Assembly: GCA_934129745.1 (NCBI GenBank)
Contig: CAKOWZ010000012.1
Location: 1-59,135, forward strand
Direction of reading: 5' to 3'
Length of the DNA: 59,135 bases
DNA from: an uncultured Clostridia bacterium
Lineage (GTDB): Bacteria > Bacillota > Clostridia > TANB77 > CAG-508
The notes below the pieces were generated by a model, which saw only the letters and a program-made list of their open reading frames with translations, was not told the DNA's origin and made no database searches. The position numbers and the translations under genes are program-made. This document shows positions 35,110 to 43,321 of this stretch, one piece after another. Each line of letters begins with the position of its first letter. Positions within the stretch are counted from its first letter, which is position 1.

Positions 35110-35844
35110 ATGAATAAACTAGTATTAATTACAGGTGGAACAAGAGGAATTGGAAAGCAAATTGCCTTAACATTTGCAAAAGAGGGATATGATATTGCAA
35201 TAAATTATAGAACAGAAAATGATGATTTAAAAAATACTAAAAGAGAAATAGAAGCAAATAATGTAAAGTGCTTTGCGGTTCAAGGGGATGTAACTAAATT
35301 TGAGGATTGCGAAAAATTTGTAAAACAAATTGTAGAAGAATTTGGAAACATAGATGTATTAGTAAATAATGCAGGAATTACAAGAGACACATTGTTAATG
35401 AGAATGAAAGAAGAAGATTTTAAACAGGTTATAGATACAAATTTAGTAGGCACGTTTAATGTAACTAAAAATGTAATTAGTTATATGATGAAAGCAAAAA
35501 ATGGAAGAATAATAAATATATCATCAGTTGTAGGAATATCAGGAAATGCAGGTCAAACAAATTATGCAGCATCAAAAGCAGGAATTATAGGATTTACAAA
35601 AAGTTTAGCAAAAGAAGTAGCTTCAAGAAACATTACTGTTAATGCAGTAGCACCAGGATTTATTGATACACAAATGACAGCTGTATTAAAAGATGATATT
35701 AAAGAAGATATTGCAAAAAAAATTCCTCTAAAAAGAATGGGGACTCCGCAAGATGTTGCAAATGTTGTTAAATTTTTAGCATCTAGTGATAGTTCATATA
35801 TTACAGGTCAAGTAATTCATATTGATGGTGGAATGTTAATGTAA
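35110..35844 (+). CDS. fabG: 3-oxoacyl-ACP reductase
   Basis: 244 residues from ATG 35110 (GGAGG 8 bases upstream; ATG 35107 is an equal alternative). SDR fold: GGTRGIGK dinucleotide motif (9-16), NNAG (about 86-89), catalytic Ser (ISSVVGISG), YAASKAG with Tyr and Lys, and VAPGFIDTQMT. Reduces 3-oxoacyl-ACP with NADPH. Confidence 0.95.
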   Translation: MNKLVLITGGTRGIGKQIALTFAKEGYDIAINYRTENDDLKNTKREIEANNVKCFAVQGDVTKFEDCEKFVKQIVEEFGNIDVLVNNAGITRDTLLMRMKEEDFKQVIDTNLVGTFNVTKNVISYMMKAKNGRIINISSVVGISGNAGQTNYAASKAGIIGFTKSLAKEVASRNITVNAVAPGFIDTQMTAVLKDDIKEDIAKKIPLKRMGTPQDVANVVKFLASSDSSYITGQVIHIDGGMLM

Positions 35845-35857
35845 GGAGAGATGAAAA

Positions 35858-37099
35858 ATGGAAAGAAGAGTGGTTATAACAGGACTAGGAGCAATTACTC
35901 CAATAGGAAATAATGTAAATGAAACATGGAAAGGAATAGAAAATAAAGAATGTGGAATCGATAATATTTCATTATTTGATAATAGTAATTTTAAAACAAG
36001 TTTATGTGCAGAAGTAAAATATTATAATCCTTTAAATTATTTCGAGCCAAAACAAGCAAAAAGATTAGATAGATCTTCACAGTTTGCACTAATAGCAGCA
36101 AGAGAAGCAGTAAAAAATAGTGGAATAACTTCAGAAAATACAGATTTTAAAAATGTAGGTATTTTTGTAAGTACAGGAATTGGTGGATTGATAACAATTC
36201 AAAATCAATGTGAAGTTAATTACGAAAAAGGAAATAATAGGGTATCACCTATGTTTATACCAATGGCAATAGCTAATATGCCAGCTGGAAATATTTCAAT
36301 AGAATTTGGATTTAAAGGTGAATCCATGGCAATTGTTACAGCTTGTAGTTCTTCAACACATGCGATAGGAGAAGGGTATAAAACAATAAAACATGGATAT
36401 GAAGATGTTGTTGTTGCAGGAGGTACAGAGGCTTCTATATGTCCTGTTGGAATAGCAGGTTTTGAAAATATGAAGGCACTATGTACATCTACAGATAAAA
36501 ATAGAGCAAGTATTCCATTTGACAAAGAGAGAAGTGGATTTGTTATGGGAGAAGGAAGTGGAATACTAGTATTAGAAGAATTAGAGCATGCAAAAAAAAG
36601 AAATGCTAAAATATATGCAGAAGTTATTGGATTTGGTTCAACTTCAGATGCTTACCATATAACATCTCCATGTCCTGATGGAGAAGGTGGAGCAAATGCA
36701 ATGGTAAGAGCAATAAAAGATGCCAAAATAAAACCAGAAGATATAGATTATATAAATGCACATGGAACATCAACACATTTAAATGATTTAACAGAAACAA
36801 TGGCTATAAAAACAGCATTGGGTGAGTCAAGTAAAAAAGTAATGATAAGTTCTACAAAAGGAAATATAGGACACTTATTAGGAGCTGCAGGAGCGGTAGA
36901 AGCAATTTTTTGTGTAAAAGCAATGGAAAATGGGTTAGTACCACCAACAATAAATTATAAAGAAAAAGATGAAGAATGTGATTTAGACATTGTTCCAAAT
37001 GAACCAAGAAAAACTAAATTAAATATTGTTATGTCAAATTCACTTGGATTTGGAGGACACAATTCTAGTATTATCCTAAAAAAATGGGAGGAAAAATAG
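35858..37099 (+). CDS. fabF: 3-oxoacyl-ACP synthase II
   Basis: 413 residues. Thiolase-fold condensing enzyme with Cys163 (TACSSSTHAIG), His302 (NAHGTSTHLND) and His339 (GNIGHLLGAAG), the Cys-His-His triad of FabF. It elongates acyl-ACP with malonyl-ACP. GGAGAG precedes the ATG by about 8 bases. The stop is contiguous with the accB start. Confidence 0.95.
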   Translation: MERRVVITGLGAITPIGNNVNETWKGIENKECGIDNISLFDNSNFKTSLCAEVKYYNPLNYFEPKQAKRLDRSSQFALIAAREAVKNSGITSENTDFKNVGIFVSTGIGGLITIQNQCEVNYEKGNNRVSPMFIPMAIANMPAGNISIEFGFKGESMAIVTACSSSTHAIGEGYKTIKHGYEDVVVAGGTEASICPVGIAGFENMKALCTSTDKNRASIPFDKERSGFVMGEGSGILVLEELEHAKKRNAKIYAEVIGFGSTSDAYHITSPCPDGEGGANAMVRAIKDAKIKPEDIDYINAHGTSTHLNDLTETMAIKTALGESSKKVMISSTKGNIGHLLGAAGAVEAIFCVKAMENGLVPPTINYKEKDEECDLDIVPNEPRKTKLNIVMSNSLGFGGHNSSIILKKWEEK

Positions 37100-37540
37100 A
37101 TGGAATATGAAAAAATAAAACAATTAATAGAAGAGATGGGAAATTCTAAATTAACAGCAGTTGATATTGAATTTCCAGATGGTACTAAAATTAGTATGAA
37201 AAAAGATAAAATGCAAGAAAAAATAATTCAAAACACTCCAATAGTAGAAAATAATACTATTGAAAATCAAATAAAAGAAGATAAAAATGAGAAAAAAGGA
37301 AATATAATAAAATCACCAATGGTTGGAACTTTCTATTTAAAACCTTCTCCTACAGCAGAACCTTATATTGAAATTGGAAAAGAAGTAAAAAAAGGTGATG
37401 TACTTTGCATTATTGAAGCTATGAAATTAATGAATGAGATTGAGTCAGAATACACAGGCAAGATTACAGAAATTTTAGTAAAAGATGGTGAAACAGTAGA
37501 ATATGGAACACCATTATTTAGAATAGAAGGTGAAAATTAA
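37100..37540 (+). CDS. accB: Biotin carboxyl carrier protein of acetyl-CoA carboxylase
   Basis: 146 residues. Variable linker (40-70), then biotinyl domain with the biotin-accepting Lys109 in EAMKLMNEIES; the SPMVGTFYLKPSP entry motif precedes. Substrate of birA upstream. TAA of accB overlaps the fabZ ATG by one base. Confidence 0.95.
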   Translation: MEYEKIKQLIEEMGNSKLTAVDIEFPDGTKISMKKDKMQEKIIQNTPIVENNTIENQIKEDKNEKKGNIIKSPMVGTFYLKPSPTAEPYIEIGKEVKKGDVLCIIEAMKLMNEIESEYTGKITEILVKDGETVEYGTPLFRIEGEN

Positions 37541-37962
37541 TGTTAAATAAAGAAGAAATTAAAAATATTATTCCACAAAGAGATCCATTTTTAATGATTG
37601 ATGAAGTAGAAGAATATGTACCAGGAGAATCAGCAATAGCATATAAAAATGTAAATGAAAAAGAATGGTATTTTAAAGGTCATTTTCCAGATAATCCAAT
37701 TATGCCAGGAGTGTTAATTACAGAAAGCTTAGCCCAAACAGGAGCTGTTGCAATCCTTTCAATGGATGAAAATAAAGGAAAAAATGCTTTGTTCGGTGGA
37801 ATTGATAAAATGAAATTTAAGAGAATGGTTGTACCAGGAGATAGATTAAAATTAGATGTAAAAATTATAAAAAGAAAAGGACCAATTGGTGTAGGAGAAG
37901 CAATTGCAACAGTTGATGGAAAGATTGTGGCTAAAGGAGAATTAACTTTTGCATTAGTTTAA
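37540..37962 (+). CDS. fabZ: 3-hydroxyacyl-ACP dehydratase
   Basis: 140 residues, hotdog fold, with catalytic His48 (GHFPDNPIMPG) and Glu62 (ITESLAQ). Dehydrates 3-hydroxyacyl-ACP. FabZ rather than FabA by length and motif. Confidence 0.95.
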   Translation: MLNKEEIKNIIPQRDPFLMIDEVEEYVPGESAIAYKNVNEKEWYFKGHFPDNPIMPGVLITESLAQTGAVAILSMDENKGKNALFGGIDKMKFKRMVVPGDRLKLDVKIIKRKGPIGVGEAIATVDGKIVAKGELTFALV

Positions 37963-37993
37963 GTTCATTAAAAATTAAAAGAGGTGAAAATAA

Positions 37994-39349
37994 ATGAATA
38001 AAATATTAATTGCAAATCGTGGTGAAATTGCAGTTCGTATTATAAGAGCATGTAAAGAAATGAATATAAAAACAGTTGCAGTTTATTCAGAAATAGATAA
38101 AGATGGTTTACATACACGATTGGCAGATGAGGCTATTTGCATTGGACCTGCTCAACCTAATAAAAGCTATTTAAATATAAAAAATATTATACAAGCAGCA
38201 TATATAACAAAAGCTGACAGTATTCATCCAGGTTTTGGATTTTTATCTGAAAATTCAAAATTTGCTCAAATATGTGAAGAGTCAAATATAAAATTTATTG
38301 GACCAAAGTCAGAAGTTATTGATTTATTAGGAAATAAATCAAATGCAAAAGAGATGATGAAAAAAGCAGGAGTACCTGTTATACCTGGTTCAGATGGAAG
38401 TGTAAAAGGATTAAAAGATGCATTAGAAATAGCAGAAAAAATAGGTTACCCAGTTATATTAAAAGCAGCAGCAGGAGGCGGTGGAAAAGGCATTAGAGTT
38501 GCAAATACAGCAGAAGAAGTGAAAAAAGAATATGAAATAGTAAAACAAGAGGCAAAAAATTCATTTAATGATGATGAAATATATATAGAAAAATTTATTG
38601 AAAATCCAAGACATGTCGAAATTCAAATAATAGCAGATGAACATGGAAATGTAATTCATTTAGGAGAAAGAGATTGCACGATTCAAAGAAATCATCAAAA
38701 AGTGATAGAAGAAACACCATCTACTGCTATTGATGAAAAAACAAGAAATAAAATGGGAAATGCAGCTATAAAAGCAGCTAAAGTAGCTGGATACACAAGT
38801 ATTGGCACAGTGGAATTTTTGGTGGATAAAAACAATAATTTTTATTTTATGGAAATGAATACAAGAATTCAAGTTGAGCATCCAATTACTGAGATGAGAA
38901 CAGGAATAGATTTAGTAAAAACGCAAATAAAAATTGCAACAGGTGAAGAATTAAAAATAAAACAAAAAGATATAAAATTCAGAGGACATTCTATAGAATG
39001 TAGATTAAATGCTGAAAATCCAAATAAAAAGTTTATGCCATGTCCAGGGTTGATAAATGGTTTACATTTTCCAGGTGGAAATGGAGTGAGAATAGATAGT
39101 GCAATTTATGAAGGATATACAATTCCACCAAATTATGATTCAATGATTGCAAAGATTATTACTTTTGGAACAAATAGAAATGAAGCAATTAGCAAAATGA
39201 AAAGAGTTTTAGAAGAACTAGTAGTAGATGGAATACAAACAAATCAAGATTTTTTGTTTGAAATAATTAAAAATCATAATTTTATTAGAGGAAATTTTGA
39301 TACTTCATTTATAGAAAAAGAAATATTGAAAAAGGAGACTGATAAATGA
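37994..39349 (+). CDS. accC: Biotin carboxylase subunit of acetyl-CoA carboxylase
   Basis: 451 residues. ATP-grasp: N-terminal ILIANRGEIAVRIIRACKEM, glycine-rich loop AAGGGGKGIRV (about 163-171), EKFIENPRHVEIQI, ERDCTIQRNHQKVIEE, EMNTRIQVEHPITE. Carboxylates biotin on AccB with ATP and bicarbonate. AGAGGTG lies 8 bases upstream; the stop overlaps accD. Confidence 0.96.
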   Translation: MNKILIANRGEIAVRIIRACKEMNIKTVAVYSEIDKDGLHTRLADEAICIGPAQPNKSYLNIKNIIQAAYITKADSIHPGFGFLSENSKFAQICEESNIKFIGPKSEVIDLLGNKSNAKEMMKKAGVPVIPGSDGSVKGLKDALEIAEKIGYPVILKAAAGGGGKGIRVANTAEEVKKEYEIVKQEAKNSFNDDEIYIEKFIENPRHVEIQIIADEHGNVIHLGERDCTIQRNHQKVIEETPSTAIDEKTRNKMGNAAIKAAKVAGYTSIGTVEFLVDKNNNFYFMEMNTRIQVEHPITEMRTGIDLVKTQIKIATGEELKIKQKDIKFRGHSIECRLNAENPNKKFMPCPGLINGLHFPGGNGVRIDSAIYEGYTIPPNYDSMIAKIITFGTNRNEAISKMKRVLEELVVDGIQTNQDFLFEIIKNHNFIRGNFDTSFIEKEILKKETDK

Positions 39350-40195
39350 TTGTAGACAAAATAAAAAAAAGAAAAGTACCAATAAATCAGAAAAATTCTA
39401 ATATAGATATACCAGTTGGAAAATGGGTAAAATGTGAAAAATGCAAAGAGATATTATATAAAGAAACAATTAGAAATAATTTAAATATATGTCCTAATTG
39501 TGGATATTATTTTAGAATGCATATAAATAAAAGATTAGAATTAATAATAGATAAAAATACATATAAAAAGTTTGATTTAAATATAGAAACAACAAATCCA
39601 CTGGAATTAGAAGATTATCCTAAAAAACTTAAAACATTAAGAGAAAAAACTGGGTTGGCTGAAGCAGTAGCATGCCGGAACAGGTAAAATTGATGGAGAA
39701 GATGTTGTTATATGTATTATGGATAGTGGTTTCTTAATGGGAAGTATGGGAAGTGTTGTAGGCGAAAAAATAACATATGCCATTGAGCAAGCAGTAGAAA
39801 AAAGATTACCACTTATTATATTTTGTGTTTCAGGTGGAGCTAGAATGCAAGAAGGAATTATATCTTTAATGCAAATGGCAAAAACAACAGCTGCACTTAC
39901 AAAATTAGATGAAGCAGGTTTATTATATATATCTGTTTTAACAGATCCAACATATGGAGGAGTTACGGCTTCATTTGCAAGTTTGGGAGACATTGTTTTA
40001 GCAGAACCACACGCAATGATAGGATTTGCAGGGCAAAGGGTAATAAAACAAACAATAGGTGAGGAATTACCAGATGGGTTTCAAACAGCTGAATTTTTGT
40101 TAGAACATGGTTTTATAGATAAGATAGTTGAAAGAAAAGATCTAAAAGATACTATTTATAAATTAATTATGTTTCATAAAGGAGGCGAAATTTAA
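39346..40195 (+). CDS. accD: Carboxyltransferase beta subunit of acetyl-CoA carboxylase; +1 recoded at CGG (282 aa)
   Basis: The frame from ATG 39346 stops at 39685-39687; skipping C39676 in TGC CGG AAC joins it to a frame ending TAA 40193-40195: 110 + 172 residues, normal for AccD. N-terminal zinc ribbon CEKC (about 29-32) and CPNC (about 48-51). Joined sequence at the site reads AVACGTGKIDGEDVVICIMD, the conserved start of the carboxyltransferase core, followed by SGGARMQEG and PTYGGVTASFA. The recovered stop overlaps accA ATG by one base (40195). With AccA it transfers the carboxyl to acetyl-CoA. Confidence 0.9.
39673..39679 (+). other. CGG +1 recoding site 4 (TGC C GGA) in accD
   Basis: 0-frame TGC CGG AAC AGG TAA stops after three more codons; +1 reading TGC GGA ACA GGT AAA restores Cys-Gly-Thr-Gly-Lys, where related AccD proteins have Gly-Thr-Gly-Lys. 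Same pattern as the other three sites: pyrimidine, CGG, AA. Confidence 0.85.
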
Positions 40196-41019
40196 TGGCA
40201 AATACTAGATTATCAGCTTGGGAAAAAGTAGAAATAGCAAGAGATCCAAAAAGGAAGACTTCACTTGACTACATAGAAGAGATATTTGATGATTTCATAG
40301 AATTACATGGAGATAGAAACTCTAAAGATGATAAAGCTATAGTATGCGGATTAGCCAAAATAGGAAAACAAAATTTTACAATTATAGCAGAACAAAAAGG
40401 AAGGACAACAAAAGAAAATATAGAAAGAAATTTTGGAATGCCAAATCCTGAAAGTTATAGAAAAGCGATAAGATTTATGAAACAGGCTGAAAAATTTAAA
40501 AGACCAGTAATTACTTTTATTGATACAAAAGGAGCATATCCAGGAATAGAAGCAGAAGAAAAAGGACAAGGAGAAGCTATTGCTAAATCTATGTTTGAAA
40601 TGGCAAAGCTCAAAGTACCAATTATATCAATTGTAGTTGGAGAAGGTTCAAGTGGAGGAGCTTTAGCAATTGGAGTTGCAAATAAAGTATTTATGTTAGA
40701 AAATGCTATTTATTCAATTCTTTCACCAGAAGGTTATAGTAGTATTTTATGGAAAGATGCATCTAGGTTTAAAGAAGCTGCAGAAAAAATGAAATTAACA
40801 GCAAAAGACTTATTTGAACTTAAAGTAATAGACAAAATTATAAAAGAACCAAAAGAATATAATGAGGAAAATTTTAAAAAAGTTGCAAATAGTTTACAAA
40901 AAGAAATACAAAAAGAAATACAAAAAGAAATACAAAAAATGAAATATCTAAATGACAATCAAATTGTAGAAAATAGATATATGAAATTTAGAAATATGGG
41001 TGAGTTTAAGGAGGTATAA
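40195..41019 (+). CDS. accA: Carboxyltransferase alpha subunit of acetyl-CoA carboxylase
   Basis: 274 residues. AccA landmarks: ARDPKRKTSLDYI, FIELHGDRNSKDD, RNFGMPNPESYRKA, TFIDTKGAYPGIEAEEKGQ, GEGSSGGALAIG. Near the end a 12-base unit CAAAAAGAAATA is repeated three times (about 40898-40935) giving a repeated KEIQ segment. Partner of AccD; overlaps it by one base. Confidence 0.95.
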   Translation: MANTRLSAWEKVEIARDPKRKTSLDYIEEIFDDFIELHGDRNSKDDKAIVCGLAKIGKQNFTIIAEQKGRTTKENIERNFGMPNPESYRKAIRFMKQAEKFKRPVITFIDTKGAYPGIEAEEKGQGEAIAKSMFEMAKLKVPIISIVVGEGSSGGALAIGVANKVFMLENAIYSILSPEGYSSILWKDASRFKEAAEKMKLTAKDLFELKVIDKIIKEPKEYNEENFKKVANSLQKEIQKEIQKEIQKMKYLNDNQIVENRYMKFRNMGEFKEV

Positions 41020-41020
41020 A

Positions 41021-41794
41021 ATGTTATTAAAAGATAAAAAAATATTAATAATGGGAATTAGAAACAAGTGGAGTATTGCTTATGGAATTGCAAAATCAGC
41101 TTATGAAAATGGAGCAAAATTAATTTTTACTTATATGGGTGAAGATAATAAGGAAAAAATAGAAGAACTAATTAGTGAATTTAAGGGTAGTAAAGCTTAT
41201 GTGTTAAATGGTGCTTCAGAAGATGAATTAGTTAAAAATGTATTTACAAAAATAAAAGAAGAAAATGGCAAATTAGATGGAATTGTACATGCAATTGCAC
41301 ATGCGAATACTGAAGATTTAAGAAATGATTTTATCCTTACAAGTAAAGAAGGATATTCTCACGCAGTTGATGTTAGTAGTTATTCTTTTGTATTAGTTGC
41401 AAGAAAGGCTAAAGAACTAGATATGTTAAATGAAAATGCAACTTTAGTCACTTTAACATATCATGGATCTACTAAAGTTTTAGAAGGTTATAATATTATG
41501 GGAATTGCAAAAGCAGCACTTGAAGCAAGTGTTAGATATTTAGCAGATAATTTAGGAAGAGACGGAATAAGAGTAAATGCAATATCAGCAGGCCCAATAA
41601 AAACATTATCAGCAAAAGGCATAAAAGATTTTAATTCGATATTGACTATTGTAGAAGAAAAAGCACCTTTACATAGAAATGTAACTACAGAGCAAGTGGG
41701 AAATGTAGCAACATTTTTATTAAGCAATATGTCAGATGCGATAACTGGACAAATTATATATGCTGATAGTGGCTATAATATTATGGGAGTTTAA
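41021..41794 (+). CDS. fabI: Enoyl-ACP reductase (NADH), FabI type
   Basis: 257 residues from ATG 41021, with AAGGAGG 5-11 bases upstream. FabI signs: ILIMGIRNKWSIAYGIAKS, HAIAHANTEDLRNDF, LTYHGSTKVLEGYNIMGIAK (Tyr-x6-Lys type pair), RVNAISAGPIKTLSAKGI. Completes the elongation cycle. A FabK-like gene lies two genes on. Confidence 0.93.
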   Translation: MLLKDKKILIMGIRNKWSIAYGIAKSAYENGAKLIFTYMGEDNKEKIEELISEFKGSKAYVLNGASEDELVKNVFTKIKEENGKLDGIVHAIAHANTEDLRNDFILTSKEGYSHAVDVSSYSFVLVARKAKELDMLNENATLVTLTYHGSTKVLEGYNIMGIAKAALEASVRYLADNLGRDGIRVNAISAGPIKTLSAKGIKDFNSILTIVEEKAPLHRNVTTEQVGNVATFLLSNMSDAITGQIIYADSGYNIMGV

Positions 41795-41824
41795 TAAAAT
41801 AAAAAAATAGAGGAGGAAATTATT

Positions 41825-42064
41825 ATGTTGGAAAAAGAAATTTTTCAAAAATTAAAAAGTATAGTAGTAGAACAATTAGGAGTAAATGATGAAAATGTAA
41901 CAATGGAGGCAACTTTTGTTGATGACTTAGCTGCAGATTCTTTAGACATTGTTGAATTAGTAATGAATATAGAGGAAGAATTTGATTTAGAAATTCCTGA
42001 TAGTGATACTGAAAAAATTGTTACAATAGGTGATGTTGTTAAATATATAGAAGAACATAAATAG
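41825..42064 (+). CDS. acpP: Acyl carrier protein
   Basis: 79 residues, acidic, with phosphopantetheine-accepting Ser39 in the DSLDIVELVM motif, preceded by FVDDLAA. GAGGAGG provides the ribosome binding site. Carrier of growing acyl chains for all Fab enzymes in this operon. Confidence 0.96.
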   Translation: MLEKEIFQKLKSIVVEQLGVNDENVTMEATFVDDLAADSLDIVELVMNIEEEFDLEIPDSDTEKIVTIGDVVKYIEEHK

Positions 42065-42087
42065 AATGTGAAAAAGAAAGGAAAACT

Positions 42088-43146
42088 ATGGAAGGAATAA
42101 AAGTAGGAAATAAAAAATCAAAATATCCTATTATTCAAGGAGGAATGGGTGTAGGAGTTTCTATGCACAATTTAGCTGGTAATGTAAGTAAGGAAGGTGG
42201 CATTGGAATAATTTCAACAGCAGATATTGGATATCAAGAGGCAGATTTTAATAAAAATCCGTTGAAAGCAAATTTAAGAGCAATAGGAAATGAAATAAAA
42301 AAAGCAAGAAAAATTGCAGGAGAAGATAAAATAATTGGCGTAAATATAATGGTTGCCTTAAAAGATTATGCAGAAATAGTAAAAGAATGTGTAAGACAAA
42401 AAGTCGATTTAATTATATCTGGGGCAGGAATTCCTAAGGAATTACCGGAATATGTAAAAGGATCTAAAACAAAAATTGCACCAATAGTATCATCTTTGAG
42501 ATGTTGTAAGCTAATAGTAAAACATTGGATAAAAAAATATAATTATGTTCCAGACATGATAGTTATTGAAGGACCAGAAGCTGGTGGACATTTGGGATTT
42601 AAAAGAGAAGAATTAGGAGAAGATACTAAACCAAAATTAGAAAATATAACTAAGGAAATTGTTGACTACATAAATGAGGTAAAAAAAGAAACCGGAAATG
42701 ATATTCCAGTAATTGCGGCAGGTGGAATATGGGATTCTACAGATATAAAAAAATTTTTGGATTTGGGTGCAAGTGGTGTACAAATAGCAACAAGGTTTGT
42801 TGCTACAAATGAATGTGATGCTTCTATAGAATTTAAAAAAGCTTATGTTAATGCTACAACTGAAGATATTAAAATAATTAATAGTCCTGTTGGTATGCCA
42901 GGGAGAGCTATATATAATAATTTTATAAAAAAAATAGAAAAAGAAAAATGTAAAATAGATAAATGCTATAATTGTATAAAAACTTGTAATATAATAAATA
43001 GCCCATATTGCATTACAAGAGCATTAATAAATTCTGTAAAAGGAAAAACAGATGAAGGATTAATTTTTTGTGGCAGTAATGTTAATAAAATAAAAAAAAT
43101 TATTCCTGTCAAAGATTTAATGCAGGAATTAGTTTGTGAATTATAG
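42088..43146 (+). CDS. FMN-dependent FabK / nitronate monooxygenase family protein
   Basis: 352 residues, TIM-barrel NMO/FabK family: IIQGGMGVGVSMHNLAGNVS (N-terminal), IVIEGPEAGGHLGF (around 158-171), VIAAGGIWDSTDI, GVQIATRFVATNEC. A cysteine-rich C-terminal segment (CKIDKCYNCIKTCNI) is unusual for FabK and may bind a metal cluster. By location it may be a second enoyl-ACP reductase beside FabI; nitronate oxidation is the alternative. Confidence 0.78.
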   Translation: MEGIKVGNKKSKYPIIQGGMGVGVSMHNLAGNVSKEGGIGIISTADIGYQEADFNKNPLKANLRAIGNEIKKARKIAGEDKIIGVNIMVALKDYAEIVKECVRQKVDLIISGAGIPKELPEYVKGSKTKIAPIVSSLRCCKLIVKHWIKKYNYVPDMIVIEGPEAGGHLGFKREELGEDTKPKLENITKEIVDYINEVKKETGNDIPVIAAGGIWDSTDIKKFLDLGASGVQIATRFVATNECDASIEFKKAYVNATTEDIKIINSPVGMPGRAIYNNFIKKIEKEKCKIDKCYNCIKTCNIINSPYCITRALINSVKGKTDEGLIFCGSNVNKIKKIIPVKDLMQELVCEL

Positions 43147-43321
43147 TATATAGTATTAAGTGCTTAAGTAAAAATAAATTCCTTTAAAAAACATAAAACT
43201 GTAACATCAAAAATTGTTGAAAAAAATTGTTAGTCAAAACTATTGAAAATACAAAAACATTGTGATAAAATAACCAAGTGATGTTAATTATTAACAAAAT
43301 ATTATAGGAGGTTGAAGAATA
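43147..43321. other. Spacer between the fatty-acid operon and eno
   Basis: AT-rich, with no gene and no strong terminator hairpin recognised; the promoter of eno is expected here (TTGAAAATACAAAAACATTGTGATAAAAT-type elements around 43243-43271). Confidence 0.5.

Noticed and set aside
12124..39678. CGG simply reassigned to another amino acid
   Set aside because: Reading CGG as any amino acid leaves each gene in the wrong frame with a stop within 3 to 23 codons. Only skipping one base restores the proteins.
12124..39678. Random sequencing errors as the source of the four frameshifts
   Set aside because: Not fully excluded, but random errors would not all create CGG before GGA-A, nor leave homopolymer regions nearly error-free. 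A systematic base-calling error at this context remains the chief alternative and must be tested with raw reads.
40896..40940. 12-base tandem repeat in accA as a regulatory or mobile repeat
   Set aside because: It is in-frame, only about three copies, and encodes a KEIQ helix; a simple slippage product.
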